The notes under the pieces are model-generated. The model made no database searches, was not told the DNA's origin, and saw nothing but the letters and a program-made list of their open reading frames with translations. This document shows positions 1-5,510 of a stretch of DNA of 7,847 nt, piece by piece. The stretch's first letter is position 1, and each line of letters begins with the position of its first letter. Position numbers and translations under genes: made by a program. Source of the stretch: Anaerolineales bacterium (GTDB lineage Bacteria > Chloroflexota > Anaerolineae > UBA7937). Where the stretch lies: contig JAUVHF010000070.1 in assembly GCA_030593425.1 (NCBI GenBank), positions 1 to 7,847 of the forward strand, read 5' to 3'.

Positions 1-474
1 GCTCGCATATGTTTCGCCGTCTCCTCTCAGGTAGATTCCCGAGTGGTTCTCGATACGGCCGGAGCGGAGACCCTTCTTGGGCGGGGCGATATGCTCTATA
101 TGGCTCCCGATTCATCGATCCTGGTGCGGCTTCAGGGCTGCCTCGTCTCCGATGAGGAGATCGCTAAAGTGGTCGCTTTTTGGCAGCGGGAGGTCGGTCT
201 CTCTGCTGAGCAAGAGGTGATCCCTTGGGAGGGCGAGGTAGAGGTAGAGGCGGAGGCGAAGGGATACGATGCCCTCTTCGAGGAGGCCAAAGCCCTGGTG
301 ATGCGGCATGAGCGAGCCTCGGCTTCCTTTTTGCAGCGGCGCCTGGGGATCGGATACCCGCGGGCGGCTCGACTGATAGAGCAACTGGAGGAGGCAGGCA
401 TCGTGGGGCCTATGGAATCGGGGGGGCGCTCCCGCAAGGTGCTCGTAAGGGAGGAATCACCAAAGGATATATAG
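1..474 (+). CDS. ftsK: DNA translocase FtsK/SpoIIIE, C-terminal part (5' truncated by window edge)
   Basis: FtsK is a membrane-anchored hexameric ATPase that pumps chromosomal DNA through the division septum. Only the last 157 residues are visible, read in frame from base 1 with no start codon. The first residues carry the end of the RecA-like motor, including the DSR-x-LD-x-GAE-x-LLGRGDMLY block and the following G-x-LVSDEEI segment. The Walker motifs lie outside the window. A short acidic linker (about residues 76-88) leads to a C-terminal winged-helix gamma domain at about residues 92-152. Its YPRAARLIEQLEEAGIVGP helix and GGRSRKVL wing are typical of the DNA-reading domain that recognises polar skew motifs. 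The stop is TAG at 472-474, 16 bases before infA, so the two are probably cotranscribed. The family call is secure from these conserved blocks. Confidence 0.95.
   Translation, partial: ARICFAVSSQVDSRVVLDTAGAETLLGRGDMLYMAPDSSILVRLQGCLVSDEEIAKVVAFWQREVGLSAEQEVIPWEGEVEVEAEAKGYDALFEEAKALVMRHERASASFLQRRLGIGYPRAARLIEQLEEAGIVGPMESGGRSRKVLVREESPKDI
235..258 (+). repeat. Short in-frame hexanucleotide repeat in the FtsK linker
   Basis: GAGGTA occurs twice in tandem and is followed directly by GAGGCG twice. The repeat encodes an acidic EVEVEAEA stretch in the linker between the FtsK motor and the gamma domain. Because the unit is six bases, copy-number changes would keep the frame. It is most likely a neutral flexible linker. 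Confidence 0.55.
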
Positions 475-490
475 TCAGAAAAGGTAGTAT

Positions 491-736
491 ATGGCCCGCA
501 AACGGCAGCAGAAGACCACCAAGAAGGAAAAGATCGAGGCCGAAGGCACGGTAGTGGAGGCGCTGCCTAACGCCATGTTCCGGGTACGGTTGGACAGCGG
601 ACACGAGGTGTTGGCTCATATCTCGGGCCGCATGAGGATGTATTATATCCGTATCCTTTTGGGGGATCGGGTATTGGTGGAACTCTCTCCCTACGACCTG
701 ACCCGGGGTCGCGTCGTATACCGGTATAAGAAGTGA
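491..736 (+). CDS. infA: Translation initiation factor IF-1
   Basis: IF-1 binds the ribosomal A site on the 30S subunit and works with IF-2 and IF-3 during initiation. The 81-residue product is a single S1-like OB fold with the diagnostic blocks EGTVVEALPNAMFRV (about 18-32), GHEVLAHISG (37-46) and ELSPYDLTRGR at 64-74, ending in VYRYKK. It is slightly longer than the usual roughly 72 residues. The extra length is a Lys/Arg-rich N-terminal tail (MARKRQQKTTKKEK) ahead of the fold. The common LPGD of strand 4 reads LLGD here. The ATG at 491 is preceded by AAGG at 481-484, a weak but properly spaced ribosome binding site. It sits between ftsK and an exporter gene rather than in the ribosomal-protein cluster where infA is often found. 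Its stop overlaps the next start. Confidence 0.95.
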   Translation: MARKRQQKTTKKEKIEAEGTVVEALPNAMFRVRLDSGHEVLAHISGRMRMYYIRILLGDRVLVELSPYDLTRGRVVYRYKK

Positions 737-1407
737 GAGCCTTACTTGCCCTTTTTTTGACTTCGTTAATCGTTGGTTTCTCTGGGGCCCTAATGCCGGG
801 CCCTGTTTCTATGGTAACCATCAGCCAGAGCGCCCGCCACGGTTTCTGGGCCGGGCCCTTGGTAACCGCGGGACACGCCATGGCGGAAATAGCCGCTGTA
901 GCCGCGCTGGCTATGGGTTTGGGGAAGGTATTCAAGCGCAGCCTGGTAGCGGGGCTGATCGGGCTCTTAGGAGGGGGGTTTCTCCTCTGGATGGGCATCG
1001 ATATCGCTAGGAGCGGTTGGGTGGGGATCGCCTTGGAGTTGGAGCCTGGGGAGATGGGAGGCCTCGCCGCTTTTGGTTCTGTGGGAGCCGGGGTTCTGGC
1101 TAGTATATCCAACCCCTACTGGGTGGTTTGGTGGGCTAGCGTGGGGGCTAGTTACGTCGTTTTGGCCCTGCGTAGGGGCCTGCCTGGCTTAGGGGCCTTC
1201 TTCTCAGGCCATATCCTCTCTGACCTAAGTTGGAATAGCCTTTTGGCCTTCCTCATCGCTTCGGGGAGAGGGTTCTTGAGCGCATCGTTCTATCGAGGGG
1301 TGCTAGTAGTTTGTGGCCTCATCTTGGTGGCCTTGGCCATATATTTCATCTATTCTGGCTTTGGTTTCCTGAGAGGCAAGCCGGTGGAGATCGAAGAAGG
1401 GGCCTGA
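733..1407 (+). CDS. LysE/RhtB family amino-acid exporter-like membrane protein
   Basis: This is an integral membrane protein of the LysE/RhtB translocator superfamily, whose characterised members export lysine, homoserine, threonine or related small molecules. The 224-residue length fits the family (about 200-220). The N-terminal helix is followed by the hallmark GALMPGPVSM (18-27), a GH pair at 47-48 in the second helix, and a SNPYWVVWW block (126-134) matching the family's conserved SNP motif. About six hydrophobic segments are visible, near 3-20, 42-62, 71-90, 112-145, 160-180 and 188-213. The start is GTG at 733, overlapping the infA stop by four bases (GTGA). No good Shine-Dalgarno sequence lies upstream, so expression probably depends on translational coupling to infA. 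Substrate cannot be told from sequence. It is the last gene before the terminator at 1424. Confidence 0.88.
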   Translation: MRALLALFLTSLIVGFSGALMPGPVSMVTISQSARHGFWAGPLVTAGHAMAEIAAVAALAMGLGKVFKRSLVAGLIGLLGGGFLLWMGIDIARSGWVGIALELEPGEMGGLAAFGSVGAGVLASISNPYWVVWWASVGASYVVLALRRGLPGLGAFFSGHILSDLSWNSLLAFLIASGRGFLSASFYRGVLVVCGLILVALAIYFIYSGFGFLRGKPVEIEEGA

Positions 1408-1423
1408 TTGCAATCATCTGTTT

Positions 1424-1460
1424 AGAGGAGGGGTCGAATTCGACCCCTCCTCTTCTTTGT
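1424..1460 (+). terminator. Rho-independent terminator after the ftsK-infA-lysE group
   Basis: A perfect inverted repeat with 15-base arms occupies 1424-1453, centred on GAATTC. In RNA it would form about 13 base pairs closed by an AAUU loop. It is followed by TTCTTTG, a short U-rich tract on the + strand. It lies 17 bases after the exporter stop codon. The symmetry means it could also act on transcripts from the other strand, but no gene faces it there. Confidence 0.88.
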
Positions 1461-1485
1461 CGGTATGCGGAGAGCAAACAAGGAG

Positions 1486-1578
1486 CGGCTCGTAGCCTAG
1501 TGGGAAAGAGATATATCCTTTCCCGGCAATCAGTCTTTGGCCCTTTGTGGAATTGACGATGGCCAAAGAAATTTCCCA
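1486..1578 (+). other. Unexplained hairpin-forming intergenic stretch
   Basis: Between the terminator and the yebC promoter lie two inverted repeats. One is a 7-bp stem with a 9-base loop (GGGAAAG at 1502-1508 against CTTTCCC at 1518-1524). The other is an 8-bp stem with an 18-base loop (CTTTGGCC at 1535-1542 against GGCCAAAG at 1561-1568). TGGGAAA at 1501-1507 could alternatively pair with TTTCCCA at 1572-1578. The string at 1486-1510 resembles the 5' acceptor and D-arm of a tRNA, but the T-arm and 3' acceptor strand are missing. I see no upstream promoter for it, and both hairpins lie before the yebC transcription start, so they are not in the yebC leader. Identity unknown. Confidence 0.35.
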
Positions 1579-1589
1579 TGTAACCGATA

Positions 1590-1618
1590 TTGCAGGGGCA
1601 CCTCTATGATGTTATAAT
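1590..1618 (+). promoter_or_regulatory. Sigma-70-type extended -10 promoter for yebC-ruvC-ruvA
   Basis: TTGCAG at 1590-1595 is a partial -35 match. It is followed after exactly 17 bases by a perfect TATAAT at 1613-1618, with a TGn extension at 1610-1612. The predicted transcription start is near 1625, giving a leader of about 17 bases. That leader holds the purine-rich ribosome binding site AGGGGGG at 1628-1634 before the yebC ATG. Confidence 0.8.
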
Positions 1619-1641
1619 GAAGAAGAGAGGGGGGATGAGCG

Positions 1642-2400
1642 ATGTCAGGGCATTCGAAATGGTCGACCATAAAGAGGAAGAAAGCGGCCACTGATGCCAA
1701 GAGAGGCCAGCTCTTTACCAAGATAGCCCGGGAACTGACCGCTACTGCTCGGCAAAGTGGGGGTGACCCAGATGTGGACTTCCGCTTGCGCCTGGTAATC
1801 GATAGGGCCAAACAGGCCAATATGCCCAAGGATAGCATAGAGAGGGCTATCAAGCGGGGAACAGGCGAGATAAAAGGTGAGGCCTTCGAGGAGATCCGGT
1901 ACGAAGGTTATGGTCCCCATGGGGTGGCCTTGATCTTAGATGCCCTCACCGATAACCGCAACCGAGCGGTAGCCGATATTCGACACCTCCTCACCCGCAG
2001 CAGTGGTAGCCTGGGGGAGACGGGGAGCGTCATCTGGCTCTTCGATCAGAAAGGGTTGATCATCATCGAGGCCGATGGCGAAGAAGCGGAGGAGTTCGCC
2101 CTCCAGGCTATAGATGCTGGAGCCGACGATGTGAGGATCGAGAACGGTTTGGTGGAGATATACACCCAGCCTGCGGGCTTTCAAGAAGTCAAGGAGACCC
2201 TAGAGAGAGAAGGTGTCCCCTTCTCCTCGGCGGAGATCACCATGGTGCCCAAGACCCTAACGCGGTTGGGGGAGAAGGAGACCATCCAAATCATGCATCT
2301 CGTAGAGGCCTTGGAGGAACTGGAGGACGTCCAACAGGTCTACTCTAATCTGGATATCTCCGCTGAGGTGGTGGATAGTTACGAGTACGAGGCAGCCTGA
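1642..2400 (+). CDS. yebC: YebC/PmpR/TACO1 family protein
   Basis: This is a cytoplasmic protein of the universal YebC/TACO1 family. Members were long annotated as transcriptional regulators, while mitochondrial TACO1 is a translation activator and more recent work points to a ribosome-associated role on difficult sequences. The 252-residue length is normal. The invariant N-terminus MSGHSKWSTIKRKKAATDAKR is followed by LFTKIAREL (24-32), the NMPKDSIERAIKRGTG helix (60-75) and YEGYGPHGVALILDALTDN (87-105). The TRSSGSLGETGSVIWLFDQKG block spans 118-138. All three family domains are present and no key block is missing. The ATG at 1642 is chosen because it yields the canonical N-terminus and has AGGGGGG seven bases upstream; the ATG at 1635 is out of frame. 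It is first in an operon with ruvC, whose ribosome binding site overlaps the yebC stop. That order is recurrent in bacteria. Confidence 0.96.
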   Translation: MSGHSKWSTIKRKKAATDAKRGQLFTKIARELTATARQSGGDPDVDFRLRLVIDRAKQANMPKDSIERAIKRGTGEIKGEAFEEIRYEGYGPHGVALILDALTDNRNRAVADIRHLLTRSSGSLGETGSVIWLFDQKGLIIIEADGEEAEEFALQAIDAGADDVRIENGLVEIYTQPAGFQEVKETLEREGVPFSSAEITMVPKTLTRLGEKETIQIMHLVEALEELEDVQQVYSNLDISAEVVDSYEYEAA

Positions 2401-2409
2401 GGAGGGCCT

Positions 2410-2910
2410 GTGCTGACGCTAGGCATCGATCCTGGGGTTTCGGCGACTGGATATGGCTTGGTGAAAAAAAGGGGCGAAGATTTGACCTCGGTGGAATATG
2501 GGGTCATCACTCCGGGATCGGAATTGCCCCCAGCGCAGAGACTTAGGGTTATCTGTGATGAACTGGAAGAGATCATCGTCCGTCATCGACCCACCGATGT
2601 AGCCGTGGAAAGGCTCTTTTTCAGCCGGAACGCGCGTACCGCTCTGGCTGTGGGAGAGGCCCGGGGGGTAGCCCTTTTGGCGGCGGCCAAGCACGACCTC
2701 CCCGTCTACGAATACACCCCCTTGGAGGTGAAGGGGTCGTTGGTCGGCTATGGGCGGGCTACCAAGGGCCAGGTGCAGGAACTGGTGAAGATAGTTTTGG
2801 GCTTGGATTTTCTGCCTGAACCTGATGATGCCGCAGACGCCCTAGCGGTGGCCATATGCCACCTCTACTCCATCCAGGTGGAGAGGGCTTTGGAGGCGAG
2901 CAGAGGGTGA
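2410..2910 (+). CDS. ruvC: Crossover junction endodeoxyribonuclease RuvC
   Basis: RuvC is the dimeric, Mg-dependent resolvase that cuts Holliday junctions symmetrically after RuvAB branch migration. The 166-residue product has the RNase H-like fold and normal length. It starts LTLGIDPGVSATGYGLV with the first catalytic Asp at residue 7. The second acidic residue is Glu67 in AVERLFF, and the last two are Asp140 and Asp143 in EPDDAADALAVAICH. All four expected metal-binding carboxylates are therefore present. The basic loop around GYGRATKGQV (113-122) is also conserved in kind. The start is GTG at 2410 with AGGAGGG at 2400-2406, overlapping the yebC TGA and only three bases away. This is tight but consistent with translational coupling. 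The ruvA start follows four bases after the stop. Confidence 0.96.
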   Translation: MLTLGIDPGVSATGYGLVKKRGEDLTSVEYGVITPGSELPPAQRLRVICDELEEIIVRHRPTDVAVERLFFSRNARTALAVGEARGVALLAAAKHDLPVYEYTPLEVKGSLVGYGRATKGQVQELVKIVLGLDFLPEPDDAADALAVAICHLYSIQVERALEASRG

Positions 2911-2914
2911 TCTC

Positions 2915-3493
2915 ATGATCTCCAGTCTGCGGGGTAGGCTCGCGGCCAAGAATGAGGACTATATCATTGTCGAGGTGGGCGGCCTGGGCTTCAAGGTCTA
3001 TGTCCCCACCTCTTTCCTCAGGGAGTTGGGCAGCCCAGGCCACGAGGTAGCCCTCTTCACCCATCTTCACCTCCGGGAGAACGAGGTCTCTCTCTACGGC
3101 TTTCAGAGCCAAGATGAACTGACCCTCTTTAAACTCCTTTTGGGGGTCTCGGGTATCGGCCCCAGACTGGCTCTATCTATCCTCTCCACCCTCTCTGTCG
3201 ATGACTTCCGCTTGGCCGTAGCCCACGGTGATGTGGGACTCTTGAGTCAGGTGCCGGGGATCGGCAAGCGGATCGCGGAGAGGGTCATCCTCTATTTGAA
3301 GGACAAGATAGCGCTGGAGCGGCTGGTGCCTCTTCCCCCCCTCAGCCCTGAGGATGTCGAGGTGGTAGAGGCTCTCACCGCTTTGGGTTACAGCCTCTCC
3401 GAGGCTAGAGAGGCGGTGAGTTCCCTCACCGATGAGGAGATGACGACGGAAGATAAGGTGATGACCGCCCTGAGGTATCTGGGAGGGGAATAG
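2915..3493 (+). CDS. ruvA: Holliday junction branch migration protein RuvA
   Basis: RuvA forms a tetrameric platform that binds four-way junctions and loads the RuvB motor. The 192-residue product has the expected three domains. An OB-fold spans about 1-62 (MISSLRGRLAAK, VGGLGFKVYVP, LREN-x-VSLYGF). A tandem helix-hairpin-helix domain contains SGIGPRLALSILS (79-91) and PGIGKRIAERVILYLKDK (114-131). A C-terminal RuvB-contacting domain covers about 145-190 (VVEALTALGYS...VMTALRYLG). The ATG at 2915 lies four bases after the ruvC stop, with AGAGGG upstream as ribosome binding site. ruvB does not follow. Instead a bidirectional terminator and the convergent mnmE gene come next, so RuvB must be encoded elsewhere if the system is complete. 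Confidence 0.96.
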   Translation: MISSLRGRLAAKNEDYIIVEVGGLGFKVYVPTSFLRELGSPGHEVALFTHLHLRENEVSLYGFQSQDELTLFKLLLGVSGIGPRLALSILSTLSVDDFRLAVAHGDVGLLSQVPGIGKRIAERVILYLKDKIALERLVPLPPLSPEDVEVVEALTALGYSLSEAREAVSSLTDEEMTTEDKVMTALRYLGGE

Positions 3494-3519
3494 ACCCTTA
3501 GCAACTATTATCATAAAGA

Positions 3520-3546
3520 GGCCCTGCAATCAGCAGGGCCGTTTAC
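3520..3546 (+). terminator. Bidirectional terminator between ruvA and mnmE
   Basis: An 8-bp GC-rich stem (GGCCCTGC at 3520-3527, GCAGGGCC at 3533-3540) encloses the 5-base loop AATCA. It is followed by GTTTACTT on the + strand. On the - strand the same hairpin is followed by CTCTTTAT. It would stop both the yebC-ruvC-ruvA transcript and the convergent mnmE transcript. The mnmE stop codon (3543-3545) lies at its foot. Confidence 0.8.
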
Positions 3547-4904
3547 TTACCTATGCAGAACTGGCTGAAGATCACTTCTAGCAGATCTTCGGTGGCCGTC
3601 TCTCCGGTGATCTCCCCTAGAGCGTTCACCGCTCCATGGAGGTCGATGGCCAAGAAATCGGCGGGGAGCGCTTCCTTGCGGGCTCCTTCGACATCCAGCA
3701 GGTGTTCCAAAGCCGATTGCAGGGCCTGCTTATGGCGAGGGTTGGTGACTAAGGGGGCGTCCGAGACCACAACCTTTCCCGAAAAGATCGTATCTAGAAT
3801 AGCCTCTTCCAGTTCTTGTAACCCCTCTCCCGTCAAGGCGGATACCGATAGGCACGGCACCTGGAGAAGCAGCCCATCGATAGAGGCCAGTTGTGGCAGA
3901 TCGTTCTTATTTATGACCAGGAGGGTTGGCTTCCCGTTCAGGAGGCTGGCGATCTCTCGGTCCTCTTCCTGGAGGGGTTCGCTTCCGTCAACGACCATGA
4001 GGGTTAGGTCCGCTCTTTGTAGTGCCTCGCGACTCCGCTCCACCCCCAGCCTCTCCACCAGGTCTTTCCCCTCGGCGATGCCCGCCGTATCGATCAAAGA
4101 CATAGGCACCCCTTGGAGGTTACAACTCTCCTCTACCGTGTCTCTGGTGGTGCCAGGGATGGGGGCCACTATGGCCCGGCTGGTTTTGAGGAGGGCGTTC
4201 AAGAGGCTGGACTTCCCTACGTTGGGACGGCCTACGATAGCCACCCGCACCCCTTGACGGTAGATGATCCCCTGATCGGCGCTGGCCAGAAGAGCCTTTA
4301 TCTTCTCCTGCGCTCGCTTGAGTGGCTTCGAGATATCCCGTTCTGGTATCTCATCCTCCTCGAAGTCGATGGTCGCCTCCAGATAGGCGAGAACCTCGAC
4401 CAATTCCGCCCGCACCCGTCGAATCTCCTGCGATAGCCACCCTCCCAATTGGGTTACCGCCGCTCGTAGGCTAGCCTCCGTCTTGGCGCGCACGATATCC
4501 AAGACCGCCTCCGCTTGGGCCAGGTCTATGCGACCCAAAAGGAAGGCTCGAGAGGTCATCTCCCCCGGGTGGGCCAGGCGGGCTCCATACCGTAGGAGTA
4601 GTTCCAGGACGCGGCGCAGAGGCACGATGCCTCCGTGGCAGTTGATCTCCACCACATCCTGCCGGGTGTAGGAGTGGGGAGCCTTCATGTAGGAGACTAA
4701 GACTTCGTCTACCTTCTCCGCGGTATCGGGATCGATGATATGGCCATAATGGAGCCGGTAGGATTCAAGCCCCTCTCCCTTGGCTCGGTGGAAGATCTTC
4801 TCGAGGATGGCTACCGACTCTGGCCCGCTCATCCTCACGATGCCGATTCCCCCCTCTCCTAGAGGGGTGGAGATGGCGGCGATGGTATCGTCTAGGCTAT
4901 ACAT
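3543..4904 (-). CDS. mnmE: tRNA uridine-5-carboxymethylaminomethyl(34) synthesis GTPase MnmE
   Basis: MnmE works with MnmG to install the cmnm5-type modification on the wobble uridine of certain tRNAs, using a folate one-carbon unit and GTP hydrolysis. The 453-residue length is standard. The N-terminal folate-binding domain (about 1-120) begins MYSLDDTIAAISTPLGEGGIG and includes VEINCHGG at 85-92. The central G domain has GRPNVGKS (225-232), TTRD (252-255), DTAG (272-275), NKND (332-335) and SALTGEG (355-361). The helical domain ends in CIGK, with the conserved Cys at 450. Every motif needed for activity is intact. The block around 118-127 reads RAFLLGRIDL where most homologues have an Asn at the fifth position. 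The start is ATG at 4904-4902 on the minus strand; an AGGA sits only one base upstream, so the ribosome binding site is unusually placed. It is monocistronic here. Confidence 0.97.
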   Translation of the reverse strand: MYSLDDTIAAISTPLGEGGIGIVRMSGPESVAILEKIFHRAKGEGLESYRLHYGHIIDPDTAEKVDEVLVSYMKAPHSYTRQDVVEINCHGGIVPLRRVLELLLRYGARLAHPGEMTSRAFLLGRIDLAQAEAVLDIVRAKTEASLRAAVTQLGGWLSQEIRRVRAELVEVLAYLEATIDFEEDEIPERDISKPLKRAQEKIKALLASADQGIIYRQGVRVAIVGRPNVGKSSLLNALLKTSRAIVAPIPGTTRDTVEESCNLQGVPMSLIDTAGIAEGKDLVERLGVERSREALQRADLTLMVVDGSEPLQEEDREIASLLNGKPTLLVINKNDLPQLASIDGLLLQVPCLSVSALTGEGLQELEEAILDTIFSGKVVVSDAPLVTNPRHKQALQSALEHLLDVEGARKEALPADFLAIDLHGAVNALGEITGETATEDLLEVIFSQFCIGK

Positions 4905-4937
4905 ATCCTGGCTTTCTGCAAAGAAGTTCTATAAGAA

Positions 4938-4966
4938 ATTATATCAGCGATGGGGAGGGAGAACAA
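4938..4966 (-). promoter_or_regulatory. Sigma-70-type extended -10 promoter for mnmE
   Basis: On the minus strand TTGTTC (4966-4961) is followed after 17 bases by TATAAT (4943-4938), immediately preceded by TGA, giving an extended -10. The -35 is weak apart from TTG. The predicted start near 4931 leaves a leader of about 26 bases before the mnmE ATG. Confidence 0.72.
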
Positions 4967-5037
4967 TTTGTCGAAGTTTCCCCAGGCAACCCGCCGACGA
5001 TTGAGGATGGGGGGTAAACCGAGGGGCTTTTACATGC

Positions 5038-5066
5038 TTGACAAAGGGGTCAAATATTGATATAAT
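5038..5066 (+). promoter_or_regulatory. Perfect-consensus promoter for the gntR-SPFH operon
   Basis: TTGACA at 5038-5043 and TATAAT at 5061-5066 both match the sigma-70 consensus in all six positions. They are separated by 17 bases, and TGA at 5058-5060 gives an extended -10. The predicted start is near 5073. A TTGAC/GTCAA inverted repeat (5038-5042, 5049-5053) overlaps the -35. So strong a promoter in front of a repressor gene implies it is held off or autoregulated. Confidence 0.88.
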
Positions 5067-5068
5067 TG

Positions 5069-5085
5069 TACTAGGTGAATTAGTA
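5069..5085 (+). promoter_or_regulatory. Operator-like inverted repeat before the gntR gene
   Basis: TACTA at 5069-5073 and TAGTA at 5081-5085 are perfect inverted 5-mers seven bases apart. They cover the predicted transcription start and the ribosome binding region just ahead of the ATG at 5088. The position is ideal for autorepression by the GntR-type protein encoded immediately downstream. Binding by that protein is inferred, not shown. Confidence 0.5.
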
Positions 5086-5087
5086 GA

Positions 5088-5510
5088 ATGAAGACGATGC
5101 AGATACGGGTTGATTACGAGAGCGGTGTGCCCCTCTACGCCCAGATAATAGAAAAGATTAAGCATCTGGTGGCCGCTGGGAGGCTCAAGCCAGGGGATCA
5201 ATTGCCCACCATCCGGCAACTGGCTGTAGACCTGCGGGTGAACCCTAACACCGTGGTTCATGCCTATCACGAACTGGGTAATCAGGGGGTGATCTCCACC
5301 CAGCAGGGGCGGGGCACCTTCATCGCTGCTCATCCTGATGAAGGACGGCTGGCGGAGATGCGCAGAGATCGCCTGCGGGCCATCATGGGTGGCGCACTCT
5401 TGGAAGCCCTCAGCCTGGGGTACAAGGCAGAGGAGATAAGAACGGCTTTCGAGACCCAACTGGAGGAGTGGGAAGAGGAGAAGCATATCAGCAATTCAGG
5501 AGGAGATTAG
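5088..5510 (+). CDS. GntR family transcriptional regulator, YtrA-type
   Basis: This is a small DNA-binding regulator of the GntR superfamily. The N-terminal winged helix-turn-helix spans about residues 13-80. It contains the signature PLYAQIIEKIKHLVAAG (15-31), LKPGDQLPTIRQLAVDLRV (33-51), the recognition segment NPNTVVHAYHELGNQGVI (52-69) and the GRGTFI wing. The remaining 60 or so residues are a short helical dimerisation tail, far smaller than the FadR, HutC or MocR effector domains. That size (140 residues) defines the YtrA subfamily, whose known members often repress ABC transporter genes and respond to envelope stress. Start ATG 5088 is preceded by AGGTGA at 5073-5078; an in-frame ATG three codons later is an alternative. 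The stop TAG directly abuts the ATG of the SPFH gene, so the two form an operon. Confidence 0.92.
   Translation: MKTMQIRVDYESGVPLYAQIIEKIKHLVAAGRLKPGDQLPTIRQLAVDLRVNPNTVVHAYHELGNQGVISTQQGRGTFIAAHPDEGRLAEMRRDRLRAIMGGALLEALSLGYKAEEIRTAFETQLEEWEEEKHISNSGGD

Noticed and set aside
567..1112. Long minus-strand open frame opposite infA and the exporter gene
   Set aside because: Proline/arginine-rich product with no recognisable domain, lying antisense to two well-supported genes; a composition shadow.
1484..1560. Possible tRNA gene, because the string at 1486-1510 resembles a tRNA acceptor and D-arm
   Set aside because: The D-stem does not pair fully, there is no TTCGA-type T-loop, and no 3' acceptor strand complements the 5' one. 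Kept only as an oddity.
1559..1609. Short frame MAKEISHVTDIAGAPL with thioredoxin-like beginning
   Set aside because: Only 16 codons with about ten residues of weak similarity and no clear ribosome binding site; it ends before the yebC promoter, so it cannot be a yebC leader peptide from that promoter.
3553..4257. Long plus-strand open frame opposite mnmE
   Set aside because: Ser/Arg-rich shadow of the intact mnmE gene; no domain visible.
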